A stretch of 64,000 nt of DNA from Paractinoplanes atraurantiacus (GCF_900215205.1 NZ_OBDY01000001.1:1174786-1238785); one strand, 5' to 3'; numbered from the stretch's first letter, positions 23,601 through 33,211 are shown. Notes: generated by a model not told the origin, from the sequence alone. Program-made: numbers and translations.

Positions 23601-24924
23601 GGCTCCAGAGCCGCAGGCTGTCCTCGGTGGGGCAGGCCAGCCGATCGGCGGTGTTCACGCAGGGCCCGATCCGGCGCGGAAGGTCGCCGAGCCGGGTCAG
23701 CCGCCGGTCGGCGATCCCGTATGTCGTGACCGGGCCGGCCGCGAGTGCCGGCGTCATCAGCAGCTTGTCGTCGCCCAGCCAGCTCACGCTCGCGTCGGGC
23801 GTCCGGAACGAGGAGGACCCGTCCGGGGCCAGCAGCACCGCCGTCGTGCCGGGACCTCCCACGAGCACGTTCTCGCCGTTCGCCGAGATTCCCGCCGAGG
23901 AGTCGGGGGCCGGTGAGCGCCACAGCTGCCTGCGGCTCACGACGTCGAGCGCGGTCACCCGCCGGGTGTTCTGAGGACCGGCGTCGAGGATACAAAGCCG
24001 GTTCGTCCCGCAGGCGTCCATTCCGATGAACCGTTCCGGGCCGGCGCTCAAGATCACGTCCGACTTCCCGGTGGTCAGGTCGGTCGCGACGATGCGGTAG
24101 GCCGCGGTGTCGCAACACGGGATCGTCTCGTGGAAGAGCCGGCCACCGGCGATCAGGAACTGGGAGCCCGGCGGCTTGGCCGGCGTGATGGTCCGCAGCA
24201 CCGTGCCCGCGGCGGCGTTCCGGACCAGGATCTGGCCGGCCTTCGTCACCTGGATCAGACGGTCGCCGTCGGAGAGGACGCGCGCCGTGGGATGCGAGGT
24301 GTCCGACCAGGCGGGCCGGCCCGTCCGGAGGTCGCGGGCCACGACCTGGCCGTTCGAGGCCGAAAGACGGACCAGGACGTTGTCGTACGGGACGAGCTCG
24401 TCGGCGTCGTCGACCTGGAACCGCCGGATCGTGTCGCCGTTCGCCGGGTCGTAGAAGGCGACGGACCGTTCCACGCGGACCATCACGGCGCCGGGAAGGG
24501 CGCGGACGTCGGTCACCGCGCCGGCCCGTTCGGCGATGTCCCAGAGGACCGCGCCGGTGTGCAGGTCGGCCGCGTTCAGGTACATCTCGCCGCCGGGCGT
24601 CACCCAGGCCGAGAAGAGCTTCCCGTCCCGGACGGCCTGGGCCACCGAGGAGGCGGGACCACCCGTGTTCACCGGGGAGCCGACCTCGGTCAGGGCCCGG
24701 CTCGACGGCGTCGGCGAGACCGTCCGGTCGGTCTCCCGATGCGGGCGGTAGAGGGCCACGCCCACGCCGACCGCCACCAGGCAGACCGCCAGGGCGGCCG
24801 AGACGCCCGCCTGGCGGTGGGTGCGCTGCCGGCCGCGCTGCCGGGCGTGCGGCGCGCCGGCCAGCGGGATGCTGTCGGCGTCGCGGCCGAGCTGGGCGAG
24901 CATGTCGTCGAGGTCAGCGGGCAT
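23590..24924 (-). CDS. Membrane-anchored PQQ/WD-like beta-propeller protein paired with a sigma factor
   Basis: 444 residues. A short cytoplasmic N-terminus (MPADLDDMLAQLGRDADSIP, then a basic stretch) precedes one membrane helix (about 41-60). The rest is extracytoplasmic, made of repeated blades (GAVLWDIAERAG, DLRTGRPAWSD, RQLWRSPAPD, SVSWLGDDKLLMTP) as in PQQ-like propellers. It overlaps the sigma-factor gene by 11 nt. Its location and topology suggest it works with, or regulates, that sigma factor. No anti-sigma (ZAS) motif is seen, so a direct anti-sigma role is only a possibility. Confidence 0.75.
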   Translation of the reverse strand: MPADLDDMLAQLGRDADSIPLAGAPHARQRGRQRTHRQAGVSAALAVCLVAVGVGVALYRPHRETDRTVSPTPSSRALTEVGSPVNTGGPASSVAQAVRDGKLFSAWVTPGGEMYLNAADLHTGAVLWDIAERAGAVTDVRALPGAVMVRVERSVAFYDPANGDTIRRFQVDDADELVPYDNVLVRLSASNGQVVARDLRTGRPAWSDTSHPTARVLSDGDRLIQVTKAGQILVRNAAAGTVLRTITPAKPPGSQFLIAGGRLFHETIPCCDTAAYRIVATDLTTGKSDVILSAGPERFIGMDACGTNRLCILDAGPQNTRRVTALDVVSRRQLWRSPAPDSSAGISANGENVLVGGPGTTAVLLAPDGSSSFRTPDASVSWLGDDKLLMTPALAAGPVTTYGIADRRLTRLGDLPRRIGPCVNTADRLACPTEDSLRLWSLTG

Positions 24925-25420
24925 CGTGGCTCTCCTCCTTCTGCGAGATCGGGCCGATGGCGGCGGCCAGGCCGGCGCGGCCTCGGGACAGCCAGGACTT
25001 GACCGTGCCGGTGGAGGCGCCGGTCTCGGCGGCGATGTCGGCCACCGAACGGTCGAGCAGGTAGTACAGGGCGAGCGCCTGGCGATGGACGGCCGGGAGC
25101 GTCTGCATGGCCTTCACGAGCAGGACGGTGTCCTCCGAGGGCGGCGGCGCGGGTGGTGGCGCCGGTGCGTTCGTGAGCCTGTTCCGGCGTACACCCAAAT
25201 GTCTCCACCGATCCGCGGCCAGACGGCTGACCACCAGGCGTAACCAGGCCTCGGGGTTCTCATAGCCGGCTAATCGGCGCCACCGCTGCCAGGCCCGCGC
25301 ATAGGCCTCCTGCACCAGGTCCTGCGCCTCGGCGGCGTCGCCGGTCAGGCCGTACGCGTATCGGGCCAGCCTCCGCGAGGTGTCCCGGTAGAAGTCATCG
25401 AAATCGTCCGTGGCCGTCAT
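24914..25420 (-). CDS. RNA polymerase sigma factor, SigE/ECF family
   Basis: 168 residues from ATG 25420 (an open frame upstream lacks support). Region 2: DFDDFYRDTSRRLARYAYGL, DLVQEAYARAWQRW; region 4: LPAVHRQALALYYLLDRSV, IAAETGASTGTVKSWLSRGR (helix-turn-helix for the -35 element). A Pro-rich linker separates them. It directs RNA polymerase to a small regulon, probably including its own operon. It is coupled to the propeller gene downstream. Confidence 0.9.
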   Translation of the reverse strand: MTATDDFDDFYRDTSRRLARYAYGLTGDAAEAQDLVQEAYARAWQRWRRLAGYENPEAWLRLVVSRLAADRWRHLGVRRNRLTNAPAPPPAPPPSEDTVLLVKAMQTLPAVHRQALALYYLLDRSVADIAAETGASTGTVKSWLSRGRAGLAAAIGPISQKEESHDAR

Positions 25421-25481
25421 CCGCACCGCCCTTCCACCTAGGACACGGGATGCCTGTCGGAGTGGTTGCACGGCCCCTGAC

Positions 25482-25487
25482 TAGAAT
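25482..25487 (+). promoter_or_regulatory. Probable -10 element of proS (leaderless or near-leaderless mRNA)
   Basis: TAGAAT ends 8 nt before the GTG start of proS, so transcription would begin at or within a few bases of the start codon. No convincing -35 is seen at the usual spacing. Confidence 0.45.
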
Positions 25488-25495
25488 GTCCCCTC

Positions 25496-26902
25496 GTGGC
25501 TCGAGTGCTCACTCCGCGTGCGGAGGACTTTCCTCGCTGGTACCAGGACCTGATCGCCAAGGCGAAACTGGCGGACAACGGCCCGGTGCGCGGCACCATG
25601 GTCATCCGGCCGGTCGGTTACGCGATCTGGGAGCGGATGCAGGCGGACATGGACGCCCGCATCAAGCAGGCCGGTGTCCAGAACGCGTACTTCCCGCTGT
25701 TCATCCCGGAGAGCTACCTGCGCCGCGAGGCCGACCACGTGGAGGGCTTCTCACCGGAGCTCGCCGTGGTCACCCACGCCGGCGGCAAGGAGCTGTCCGA
25801 GCCGCTGGTGGTCCGCCCGACGAGCGAGACCGTGATCGGCGAGTTCATGGCCAAGTGGGTCGACTCCTACCGTGACCTGCCGCTGCTGCTCAACCAGTGG
25901 GCCAACGTGGTCCGGTGGGAGCTGCGCCCGCGGACCTTCCTGCGGACGACCGAGTTCCTCTGGCAGGAGGGCCACACCGCCCACGCCAGCGAGGCCGACG
26001 CCCGCGAGCACGCCCGTGACGTGCACCGCAACGTCTACGAGGCGTTCATGACGGACTTCCTCGCCATCCCGGTCGTGCCGGGCCGCAAGACCCGCAAGGA
26101 GCGCTTCGCCGGCGCCACCAACACCATGACCGTCGAGGCCATGATGGGTGACACCAAGGCGCTGCAGATGGGCACGTCGCACGAGCTCGGGCAGAACTTC
26201 GCCAAGGCGTTCGACATCTCCTACTCGTCGGCCGCCGGCGGCGTCGAGCACGCCTGGACCACCTCGTGGGGCACGTCCACCCGCATGCTGGGCGGCCTGA
26301 TCATGGTGCACGGCGACGACAACGGCCTGCGGCTCCCGCCGGTCATGGCGCCGGTCCAGGTCCAGGTCATGGTGGTCAAGGCCGGTGACGGCGTGGCCGA
26401 GGCCGCGACTCAGCTGTTCCAGGACCTCAAGACCGCGGGTGTACGGGTGAAGCTGGACGACCGCTCCGACGTGCCGTTCGGCCGCCGGGCGGTCGACGCC
26501 GAGCTCCAGGGCATCCCGATCCGGATCGAGGTCGGCCCGCGCGACCTGGCCACCGGCAACGTCACGATCGCCCGCCGGGTCGACGGCTCCAAGACGCCGA
26601 CCGCGATCGGCGACGTGGTGGGCGCGGTCACCAGCGCGCTCAAGGCCGACCAGCAGCGGCTCTACGACGAGGCGCTGGCGTTCCGGGCGGCCAACACGGT
26701 CGAGGTCAAGACGCTCGGCGACGCCATCGAGGCGGCGCAGACCGGCTGGGCCCGGGTGCCGTGGTCGGCGGTCGGCGAGGACGGCGAGGCCGAGGCCAAC
26801 GGCAAGGCGGTGACGGTGCGCTGCCTGGTCCGCGCGGACGGCTCGATGCCCGACTCGGGTGACGAGGACGGCCTGGTCGCGATCCTGGCCCGCTCCTACT
26901 GA
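25496..26902 (+). CDS. proS: Prolyl-tRNA synthetase, archaeal/eukaryotic-type
   Basis: 468 residues from GTG. Class II motifs are present: motif 2 (VVRWELRPRTFLRTTEFLW, with the following QEGHT), the proline pocket (SSAAGGVEHAWTTSWG) and motif 3 (RMLGGLIMVHGDDNGLRLPP). An anticodon-binding domain follows and the C-terminal zinc-type domain ends in ILARSY, as in the ProS3 class without the bacterial editing insertion. It charges tRNA-Pro. The next gene begins on the last base of its stop codon. Confidence 0.96.
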   Translation: MARVLTPRAEDFPRWYQDLIAKAKLADNGPVRGTMVIRPVGYAIWERMQADMDARIKQAGVQNAYFPLFIPESYLRREADHVEGFSPELAVVTHAGGKELSEPLVVRPTSETVIGEFMAKWVDSYRDLPLLLNQWANVVRWELRPRTFLRTTEFLWQEGHTAHASEADAREHARDVHRNVYEAFMTDFLAIPVVPGRKTRKERFAGATNTMTVEAMMGDTKALQMGTSHELGQNFAKAFDISYSSAAGGVEHAWTTSWGTSTRMLGGLIMVHGDDNGLRLPPVMAPVQVQVMVVKAGDGVAEAATQLFQDLKTAGVRVKLDDRSDVPFGRRAVDAELQGIPIRIEVGPRDLATGNVTIARRVDGSKTPTAIGDVVGAVTSALKADQQRLYDEALAFRAANTVEVKTLGDAIEAAQTGWARVPWSAVGEDGEAEANGKAVTVRCLVRADGSMPDSGDEDGLVAILARSY

Positions 26903-27558
26903 TGGCGTTCGCTCCGGGCCGTCTGGTCCTGCACCGCGACACGCACCGCGGCCGGCTGGGGTTCGTGCACCCCGGCCGGGTCGTCTCGGACGACGAGCGG
27001 GGCCTGCTCCTCTGGGTCGACGAGGGGTCGGTGATCGCCGTGGAGACGGCTGCCGACGGACGTGGTCCGCGTGACTTCCCGTCGTTCGCCGAGTGGATCG
27101 CCGCGCCGCGCTCTGTTCAGCTCGCCGAGTGGCGTGGGCCGGGCGTCCTGCGGTTCTTCCCCGCCGGCGCGAACCATTCTGTCTGGTTTTTCAGGGATGA
27201 ACTGGACAATTTCGCGGCGTACTACGTGAACTTGGAAGACGGCCCCGTCCGCTGGGACGACGGCGACGTGGCCGGCATCGACGTGATCGACCAGGACCTC
27301 GACATCGTCGCCACCTCCGACCTCGAGTGGGAGTGGAAGGACGAGGACGAGTTCACCGAGCGCCTGGAGCTGCCCGAGCACTACTGGGTGCCCGACCCGG
27401 CGGCCGTCTGGGCCGAGGGGCACCGCGTGGTCAAGCAGATCGAGGCGGCCGAGTTCCCGTTCGACGGCACGTGGACCGACTTCCGGCCCGATCCGTCCTG
27501 GGAGACGCCGGTGGCACTGCCCGACGGCTGGGATCGGCCGGTCGTCGCGCGCGTTTGA
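26902..27558 (+). CDS. DUF402-domain protein (FomD/nucleoside diphosphate phosphatase-like)
   Basis: 218 residues, start overlapping the proS stop by one base. The DUF402 core is at about 90-160: [53 protein letters not shown] and KDEDEF, giving the clustered Asp residues that hold two metal ions in characterised members. Those members hydrolyse nucleoside diphosphates or nucleotidyl phosphonates. Coupled to proS; its cellular substrate is unknown. Confidence 0.8.
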   Translation: MAFAPGRLVLHRDTHRGRLGFVHPGRVVSDDERGLLLWVDEGSVIAVETAADGRGPRDFPSFAEWIAAPRSVQLAEWRGPGVLRFFPAGANHSVWFFRDELDNFAAYYVNLEDGPVRWDDGDVAGIDVIDQDLDIVATSDLEWEWKDEDEFTERLELPEHYWVPDPAAVWAEGHRVVKQIEAAEFPFDGTWTDFRPDPSWETPVALPDGWDRPVVARV

Positions 27559-27728
27559 CGCCCGGTTGGGAGTCACGGCCGGTCATCTGGCAGAATGGTT
27601 CCTTGGTCGGTACATCGGAGCGCCCTCTAACCCTCCGGTGCAGCCAGTCCAGCGAGACATCGGTCCCCGCAACCCCACGTGGGTGGCCGTCGGCTCAAAA
27701 ACTCACGCATTCAGGAGCGAAGACAACC

Positions 27729-28244
27729 GTGGCCGTAAAGATCCGGCTTCTGCGGATGGGCAAGATCCGCAACCCGCAGTACCGCATCGTCGTCGCCGAC
27801 TCGCGCACCAAGCGCGACGGCCGTGCCATCGAGTACGTGGGCATCTACCAGCCGAAGGAACACCCCTCGGTGATCCAGGTCAAGTCCGAGCGGGTGCAGT
27901 ACTGGCTCTCGGTCGGCGCGCAGCCGAGCGAGGCCGTGCAGCGCATCCTGGAGAAGACCGGCGACTGGCAGCAGTTCAAGGGTCTGCCGGCCCCGCCGCC
28001 GCTGCTGGTGGCCGAGGCCAAGCAGAGCCGCGCCGAGGTGTACGAGGCCGAGGCCAAGGCCGCCGCCGGCGTTGCCGAGACGCCCGCCAAGACCCCCAAG
28101 AAGTCGGACAAGGTCGCCGCCGCTCCGGAGGCCGCCGAGGCCAAGCCGGCGCAGACCAAGGCCGCCAAGCCCGACGAGCCCAACCGTGAGGCCGTCGCCG
28201 AGACCGCAGAGGACCCGGCCGGTGCCGGCGCCGACGCGAGCTGA
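27729..28244 (+). CDS. rpsP: 30S ribosomal protein S16
   Basis: 171 residues from GTG 27729. The first ~85 residues are S16 ([52 protein letters not shown]). The remainder is an Ala/Lys/Glu-rich tail, longer than in most bacteria but usual in actinobacteria. A 170-bp region upstream carries its leader. The 3' end overlaps the KH-protein gene by 23 nt, beginning the rpsP-khpA-rimM-trmD operon. Confidence 0.96.
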   Translation: MAVKIRLLRMGKIRNPQYRIVVADSRTKRDGRAIEYVGIYQPKEHPSVIQVKSERVQYWLSVGAQPSEAVQRILEKTGDWQQFKGLPAPPPLLVAEAKQSRAEVYEAEAKAAAGVAETPAKTPKKSDKVAAAPEAAEAKPAQTKAAKPDEPNREAVAETAEDPAGAGADAS

Positions 28245-28479
28245 CGGGGCGCTCCGGCCGGCGCTGGAGCACCTCGTCAAGGGCATCGTCGACAACCCGG
28301 ACGACGTCCGGGTCCGACTGGTCGACTCGCGCCGCGGCAAGCGGCTCGAGGTTCGCGTGCACCCCGAGGACCTGGGAACGGTCATCGGGCGTGGCGGGCG
28401 TACGGCCAAGGCCCTGCGGCAGGTCATCGGGTCGATCGGTGGGCGCGGCATCCGCGTGGACATCGTCGACGCGTACTGA
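28222..28479 (+). CDS. khpA: KH-domain RNA-binding protein KhpA
   Basis: About 85 residues from GTG 28222, preceded by gagga and lying inside the rpsP tail; no ATG is available. The KH signature is [19 protein letters not shown], after [19 protein letters not shown]. In Gram-positive bacteria KhpA binds RNA with KhpB and affects cell elongation and translation. The place between rpsP and rimM is conserved. Confidence 0.9.
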   Translation: MPAPTRADGALRPALEHLVKGIVDNPDDVRVRLVDSRRGKRLEVRVHPEDLGTVIGRGGRTAKALRQVIGSIGGRGIRVDIVDAY

Positions 28480-28482
28480 TCG

Positions 28483-29049
28483 ATGCTTCTCGTCGTCGGC
28501 CAAATCGGTAAGCCGCACGGGATCCGGGGCGAGGTCTCGGTGGTCGTGCGGACCGATGAACCAGAAGTTCGTTTCGTCCCCGGGTCGGTGTTCGTCACGG
28601 AGGTCCCCAAGGACCGCCGTGTCAGCACCGGCCCGGCGGCCGTTCCCGCCGGTGCTGTCTTCCAAGTGCCCAAGCAACTCGTGCTCGAGCAGATCCGCTG
28701 GCATCAAGGCCGCGGTATCGCCGTGTTCGAGAACATCTACGACCGCAACATCGCCGAGGCCCTGCGTGGCGTGTGGCTCCAGGTCGACAGCGATTCCTTG
28801 GCGCCGCCCGAGGACCCGGACGAGTTTCACGACCACCAGCTGGTCGGTCTGCGCGTCGAGTCCGCTTCCGGGGAGCTCTACGGCACGGTCGAGCGCATCG
28901 AGCACGCGCCCTCGTCCGACCTCATCGTTCTCTCGAAGGTGGCCGGCGGCACGGCGCTGATCCCTTTCGTGAGCGCGATCGTGCCCACGGTCGATCTCGC
29001 CGGCGGGCGCATCGTCGTCGACCTGCCCGAGGGTCTGCTGGACCTTTGA
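28483..29049 (+). CDS. rimM: 16S rRNA processing protein RimM
   Basis: 188 residues. N-terminal RimM barrel ([26 protein letters not shown]), linker, then a PRC-barrel ([44 protein letters not shown]). It helps assemble the 30S head by binding S19. The stop codon TGA shares one base with the trmD start. Confidence 0.95.
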   Translation: MLLVVGQIGKPHGIRGEVSVVVRTDEPEVRFVPGSVFVTEVPKDRRVSTGPAAVPAGAVFQVPKQLVLEQIRWHQGRGIAVFENIYDRNIAEALRGVWLQVDSDSLAPPEDPDEFHDHQLVGLRVESASGELYGTVERIEHAPSSDLIVLSKVAGGTALIPFVSAIVPTVDLAGGRIVVDLPEGLLDL

Positions 29050-29807
29050 TGCGCGTCGACATCATCTCGATCTTCCCGGACTACTTCGCGCCGCTCGACC
29101 TGTCGCTGGTCGGCAAGGCGCAGTCGACCGGGCTGCTGTCCGTGGACGTGCACGATCTGCGTAAATGGACCAGCGACGTGCACCGGACGGTGGACGACAC
29201 GCCGTACGGCGGCGGGCCGGGCATGGTCATGCGGCCCGAGCCCTGGGGGCAGGCCCTCGACGCGATCGGGCCCGGCACGCTCGTGGTGCCGTCGCCGGTA
29301 GGAAAGCCGTTCACGCAGGCCGACGCGTACTCGCTCGCGCAGCTCGATCACTTGATCTTCGCCTGTGGGCGCTATGAGGGCATCGATCAGCGGGTGATCG
29401 ACGACGCGGCTGCCCGGATGCCGGTGCTCGAGATCTCGCTCGGTGACTACGTGCTCTTCGGTGGCGAGGTCGCGGTCATCGTGATCATGGAGGCCGTCAC
29501 CCGGTTGCTTCCTGGAGTGCTCGGGAACGCCTCGTCGCTGGATGAGGAGTCGCACTCCGCCGGTCTGCTCGAGGCGCCCGTCTACACGAAGCCAGCCTCG
29601 TGGCGAGACCGGGATGTTCCCGACATTTTGCGCTCGGGCGATCACGGCCGGATCGCGCGGTGGCGCCGTACGCAAAGCCTGTTGCGGACCGCTTCCCGCC
29701 GCCCGGACATGATGGCGTCCTACCCGCCGGATTTGTTGGACAAGTCGGATAAAGCGGCTTTGGCCGAGGGTGGATTTCAGATCACGCCTCCCTCTGTGGC
29801 AAAGTAG
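29049..29807 (+). CDS. trmD: tRNA (guanine-37-N1) methyltransferase TrmD
   Basis: 252 residues from ATG 29049. Knotted SPOUT fold: [13 protein letters not shown] start, [46 protein letters not shown] and [17 protein letters not shown]. It methylates G37 of tRNAs with SAM, which prevents +1 frameshifts. Last gene of the coupled rpsP operon. Confidence 0.96.
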   Translation: MRVDIISIFPDYFAPLDLSLVGKAQSTGLLSVDVHDLRKWTSDVHRTVDDTPYGGGPGMVMRPEPWGQALDAIGPGTLVVPSPVGKPFTQADAYSLAQLDHLIFACGRYEGIDQRVIDDAAARMPVLEISLGDYVLFGGEVAVIVIMEAVTRLLPGVLGNASSLDEESHSAGLLEAPVYTKPASWRDRDVPDILRSGDHGRIARWRRTQSLLRTASRRPDMMASYPPDLLDKSDKAALAEGGFQITPPSVAK

Positions 29808-29822
29808 TGAGGTTGCCGATTT

Positions 29823-29908
29823 CACTCCGCGCCGTGGAGTGGGATCGAGGGTCCCTTGGAGTGGTGAGGGGCCAGGATCACCCGCCGCGCACCGAACTCC
29901 CGGTGCGC
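29823..29908 (+). promoter_or_regulatory. Two hairpins in the trmD-rplS intergenic leader
   Basis: Hairpin 1: cactcc / ggagtg (29823-29828, 29836-29841). Hairpin 2: gcgcaccg / cggtgcgc with loop aactcc (29887-29894, 29901-29908), followed by cctttga. They may end the trmD transcript or form an rplS leader; the sequence cannot separate these. Confidence 0.4.
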
Positions 29909-29930
29909 CTTTGAGTACGAGGATGCAGCG

Positions 29931-30287
29931 ATGAACACGCTGGACGCTCTCGACGCCCAGTCGCAGCGCACCGACATTCCGAACTTCCGCGCCGGCGACA
30001 CCCTCAAGGTGTACGCGCGAGTCGTCGAAGGTAACCGTTCCCGCGTCCAGATCTTCCAGGGCGTCGTGATCGCCCGGCAGGGCGCCGGCCTCCGGGAGAC
30101 CTTCAAGGTCCGGAAGATCAGCTTCGGCGTCGGTGTCGAGCGGAGCTACCCGATCAACAGCCCGGCGATCGACAAGATCGAGGTCGTGAGCCGCGGTGAC
30201 GTCCGCCGCGCCAAGCTCTACTACCTGCGTGAGCTCCGCGGCAAGAAGGCCAAGATCAAGGAGCTTCGCGAGAAGCAGACCGTCTGA
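29931..30287 (+). CDS. rplS: 50S ribosomal protein L19
   Basis: 118 residues. Signature segments are [57 protein letters not shown] and [16 protein letters not shown]19 sits at the 30S-50S interface. The ribosome site is gaggatgcagcg before ATG. It has its own 123-bp leader and is followed by a hairpin, so it is probably monocistronic. Confidence 0.97.
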   Translation: MNTLDALDAQSQRTDIPNFRAGDTLKVYARVVEGNRSRVQIFQGVVIARQGAGLRETFKVRKISFGVGVERSYPINSPAIDKIEVVSRGDVRRAKLYYLRELRGKKAKIKELREKQTV

Positions 30288-30304
30288 TCTTGATCGATCC
30301 TGTG

Positions 30305-30346
30305 CTACCGCCCGTAAGTTTCCCTAGGGAGATACTCGGGCGGTAG
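30305..30346 (+). terminator. Inverted repeat after rplS
   Basis: A perfect 10-bp stem (ctaccgcccg / cgggcggtag) encloses a 22-nt loop that itself holds the palindrome tccctaggga. It lies 18 nt after the rplS stop and before lepB. No T-run follows. It could be a terminator or a binding site in the lepB promoter region. Confidence 0.5.
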
Positions 30347-30382
30347 TGCTGTATCCGGGGCGTTTTCGGTCGGCGGCGGGAG

Positions 30383-31270
30383 ATGCGAAGCGTGGAACCG
30401 ATGGAGGGCTACCGGCCGTCCGAGCGACGGCGGCGGTCCATGATCCGGCGCAAGGAGATGCCGCTCTGGCAGGAGCTGCCGCTCCTGCTGATCGTGGCCT
30501 TCTGCCTCGCCGTGCTGATCCGCACCTTCCTGGTGCAGGCGTTCTACATCCCCAGCGGGTCGATGCAGAGCACCCTGGAGATCAAGGACCGGGTGCTGGT
30601 CAACAAGGTCGTCTACGACATGCGTGACCCGGTCCGCGGCGAGATCGTGGTCTTCCGCGGCACCGACAACTGGGCGCCCGAGGTGACCGAAGAGGTCAGC
30701 AACTCGTTCGTCGCCAAGCTGGGCCGCACGGTCGGCGACCTCGTCGGGGTGAGCCGCCCGGGTGAGCGCGACTTCATCAAGCGGGTGATCGGGCTGCCCG
30801 GCGACAAGGTGGCCTGCTGTGACGCCAAGGGCCGGATCACGGTCAACGGCGTGGGCATCGACGAGTCGTACATCGCCGAGGGTTTCAACTCCGACCTCAA
30901 CCAGCCGCCCAACCCGAACCAGTGCACGAGCCGGCGCTTCACCGAGGTCACCGTCCCAGCCGGTGAGATGTTCGTCATGGGCGACCATCGCGAGGTCTCG
31001 CAGGACGCCCGATGTCAGGGTCCCGTCCCGATCGACAACGTGATCGGCCGGGCATTCGTCATCGTCTGGCCGAGCAGCCGGTTCACCAGCCTCTCAGTGC
31101 CCGACGTGTGGAAGACGTACGCCGAGAACCATCCGACCGCGGCCGGCCTTCCGGAGCGGAAACACAGCCCTTCGACGGAACTTTTCGCACTTCCTTTTCT
31201 CTTAAGTGGGGCGTTATCCGCGCGTTCCGGACTGCCGTTCTCGATTCGGCGTCGTAGGCTCCCATCGTGA
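30383..31270 (+). CDS. lepB: Signal peptidase I (first of two)
   Basis: 295 residues. A basic N-terminus, one membrane helix (about 30-50), then the catalytic Ser in FYIPSGSMQ (Ser60) and the general-base Lys in RDFIKRVIGLPGD (Lys133), followed by MGDHREVSQDAR. It removes signal peptides on the outer face of the membrane. Start uncertain: ATG 30383 or 30401. Compared with the next gene it has a ~35-residue loop insertion before the Lys and a C-terminal tail of about 35 residues not needed by the family, which may partly be the promoter of the next gene. It overlaps that gene by 4 nt. Confidence 0.93.
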   Translation: MRSVEPMEGYRPSERRRRSMIRRKEMPLWQELPLLLIVAFCLAVLIRTFLVQAFYIPSGSMQSTLEIKDRVLVNKVVYDMRDPVRGEIVVFRGTDNWAPEVTEEVSNSFVAKLGRTVGDLVGVSRPGERDFIKRVIGLPGDKVACCDAKGRITVNGVGIDESYIAEGFNSDLNQPPNPNQCTSRRFTEVTVPAGEMFVMGDHREVSQDARCQGPVPIDNVIGRAFVIVWPSSRFTSLSVPDVWKTYAENHPTAAGLPERKHSPSTELFALPFLLSGALSARSGLPFSIRRRRLPS

Positions 31271-31908
31271 TTGACGAGCAGACGGAGCCGAAGCGCAAAA
31301 GTTCCTTTTGGCGCGAACTTCCGATTCTCCTGGGTGTGGCGATCCTGGTCGCCGTGCTGGTCCGCGCCTTCGTGCTGCAGACGTTCTACATTCCGTCGCC
31401 CTCGATGGAGCACACGCTCAACGTGCTCGACCGGGTGCTCGTCAACAAGCTCGTCTACGACTTCCGTGAGCCCAAGCGCGGCGAGATCATCGTCTTCGAG
31501 GCGCCCCGGGAGTGGCAGTCGGGCGCCGAGGGCGAAGACTTCATCAAGCGCATCATCGGCACCCCCGGCGACCACGTGCAGTACACGGGCACCGGCAAGC
31601 TGATCGTCAACGGTGTGCCGCTCGACGAGCCGTACATCTACAAGGACTCCGACGGCACCCAGGACCCGCCCGCGAGCACGAACTTCGACATCGTCGTGCC
31701 CGAGGGGCGCCTGTGGGTGATGGGTGACCACCGGGCCGCCTCCGGCGACTCCCTGGAGCACTACCAGGACAGCGACCACAACATCACCGAGGCCACGATC
31801 ACCGAGGACTCGGTGGTCGGCCGCGCCTTCACGGTCTTCTGGCCGGTCAGCCGCGCCACCTGGCTCTCGGTGCCGGACGGCTTCGACGCCATCCCCGATG
31901 CGAAGTAA
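31267..31908 (+). CDS. lepB: Signal peptidase I (second of two)
   Basis: 213 residues from GTG 31267 (GTGA overlap with the first lepB). One membrane helix (about 16-38), catalytic Ser46 in FYIPSPSMEH, Lys94 in EDFIKRIIGTPGD, then MGDHRAASGDS. Similar enough to its neighbour to be a duplicate but with a shorter periplasmic-side domain, so substrate ranges probably differ. Neighbouring signal peptidase paralogues at this locus are known from Streptomyces. Confidence 0.93.
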   Translation: MIDEQTEPKRKSSFWRELPILLGVAILVAVLVRAFVLQTFYIPSPSMEHTLNVLDRVLVNKLVYDFREPKRGEIIVFEAPREWQSGAEGEDFIKRIIGTPGDHVQYTGTGKLIVNGVPLDEPYIYKDSDGTQDPPASTNFDIVVPEGRLWVMGDHRAASGDSLEHYQDSDHNITEATITEDSVVGRAFTVFWPVSRATWLSVPDGFDAIPDAK

Positions 31909-31952
31909 CACCCGGTCGGAAGATCCACGCTGGGCGCAATAGGCTTGTTCCC

Positions 31953-32396
31953 GTGACCGTCATCAACCGACGCGCCGGTCGGGTGCTCCTCGTCGATCAG
32001 GCCGGGCGCACCCTGCTGCTGCACGGCGGCGACCCGGCCCGTCCCGGCCATCGCTGGTGGTTCACCCCCGGCGGCGGCCTGGCCGACGGCGAGACGGTGG
32101 CCGAGGCCGCTGTCCGCGAGCTCTTCGAGGAGATAGGGCTCAAGGCCGGCGTCGATGATCTTGGCGAGCCGATCTGGCGCCAGGTGGCCGAGTTCAGCTA
32201 CGACGGCCGCGACTACCGGCAGCAGCAGGACTTCTTCCTGCTGCGGGTCACCGAGATCCAGATCGACATGGCCGGCATGGACGACGACGAGCAGGAGACC
32301 ATCACCGAGCACCGGTGGTGGTCGGCCGAGGAGATCGAGGCCAGCTCCGAGCTGATCTACCCGGTCGAGCTGCCCGAGCTGCTGCGGGGCCTGTGA
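31953..32396 (+). CDS. Nudix hydrolase
   Basis: 147 residues from GTG. The Nudix box fits GX5EX7REUXEEXGU exactly (GLADGETVAEAAVRELFEEI then GL). The preceding WWFTPGGG and the C-terminal EHRWWSAEEI are typical. It hydrolyses a nucleoside diphosphate linked to another moiety, with Mg2+; substrate unknown. Its stop shares one base with the rnhB start. A TAGGCT at about 31940 close to the GTG suggests a short-leader mRNA. Confidence 0.88.
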   Translation: MTVINRRAGRVLLVDQAGRTLLLHGGDPARPGHRWWFTPGGGLADGETVAEAAVRELFEEIGLKAGVDDLGEPIWRQVAEFSYDGRDYRQQQDFFLLRVTEIQIDMAGMDDDEQETITEHRWWSAEEIEASSELIYPVELPELLRGL

Positions 32397-33211
32397 TGCT
32401 GTCTCCTCCCCGCACGGTGGTGCGCCGCGAGGGCGGCCTCTACGCGCTGGAGCGCGCGCTCCAGCGCCGCGGCTTCGGCACCGTGGCCGGCGCCGACGAG
32501 GCCGGCCGGGGCGCCTGCGCGGGCCCGCTGGTGGCCGCCGCCGCCATCCTGCCCGAGGGCAAGCGCGGCGAGATCGACGAGCTGGCCGACTCCAAGCTGC
32601 TGACGGCGGCCGCCCGCGAGCGCGTCTACGACCAGGTCGTGGCCCGGGCCCTGGCCTGGTCCGTGGTGATCATCCCGCCCACCGAGGTCGACGCCCGCGG
32701 CCTGCACGTCTGCAACCTGGCGGCGATGCGCCGTGCGCTCGCGTCGCTGGCCACCCCGCCGGAGTACGTGCTGACCGACGGCTTCCCGGTCGACGGCCTC
32801 GGCGTGCCCGGCCTGGCGGTGTGGAAAGGCGACCGGGTCGCCGCGTGCGTGGCCGCGGCCAGCGTGCTGGCCAAGGTCACCCGGGACAGGCTGATGGTCG
32901 AACTGCACGACCAGTTCCCGGCGTACGGGTTCGCCGTGCACAAGGGCTACATCACCGACGAGCACACGGCCGCGCTGCGCGAGCACGGGCCGTGCGCCGA
33001 GCACCGATTCTCGTACGTGAACGTGGCCGCGGCCTCCGGTCGCGGCAACCGGCCGCCGAGGGCCCGCCGACCCGCCCCGGCCGAGGTCGCGCCGGTACTG
33101 TTTGATGCAACCGAGGCCGTTGGGGGTACCGTCGGCGTGGCGTCGGGCGACCAGCCTCAGCCGTCGCCTTGTGTGGGGGAAGATGAGGCCATGGAGGGCG
33201 AAAAGCGATGA
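32396..33211 (+). CDS. rnhB: Ribonuclease HII
   Basis: 271 residues. The active site is GADEAGRGACAGPLV (Asp, Glu), YVLTDGFPV (Asp) and a later Asp in KVTRDRLM; LADSKLLT and GYITDEH are family motifs. It nicks RNA in RNA-DNA hybrids and at single ribonucleotides. The last ~60 residues (Pro/Arg-rich) are an extension of the usual length. Coupled on both sides: 1-nt overlap with the Nudix gene and ATGA with DUF2469. Confidence 0.94.
   Translation: MLSPPRTVVRREGGLYALERALQRRGFGTVAGADEAGRGACAGPLVAAAAILPEGKRGEIDELADSKLLTAAARERVYDQVVARALAWSVVIIPPTEVDARGLHVCNLAAMRRALASLATPPEYVLTDGFPVDGLGVPGLAVWKGDRVAACVAAASVLAKVTRDRLMVELHDQFPAYGFAVHKGYITDEHTAALREHGPCAEHRFSYVNVAAASGRGNRPPRARRPAPAEVAPVLFDATEAVGGTVGVASGDQPQPSPCVGEDEAMEGEKR

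Noticed and set aside
27559-27728. tRNA or riboswitch before rpsP
   Set aside because: No cloverleaf or known aptamer pattern was found; it is only a 170-bp leader with a possible CAGAAT hexamer.
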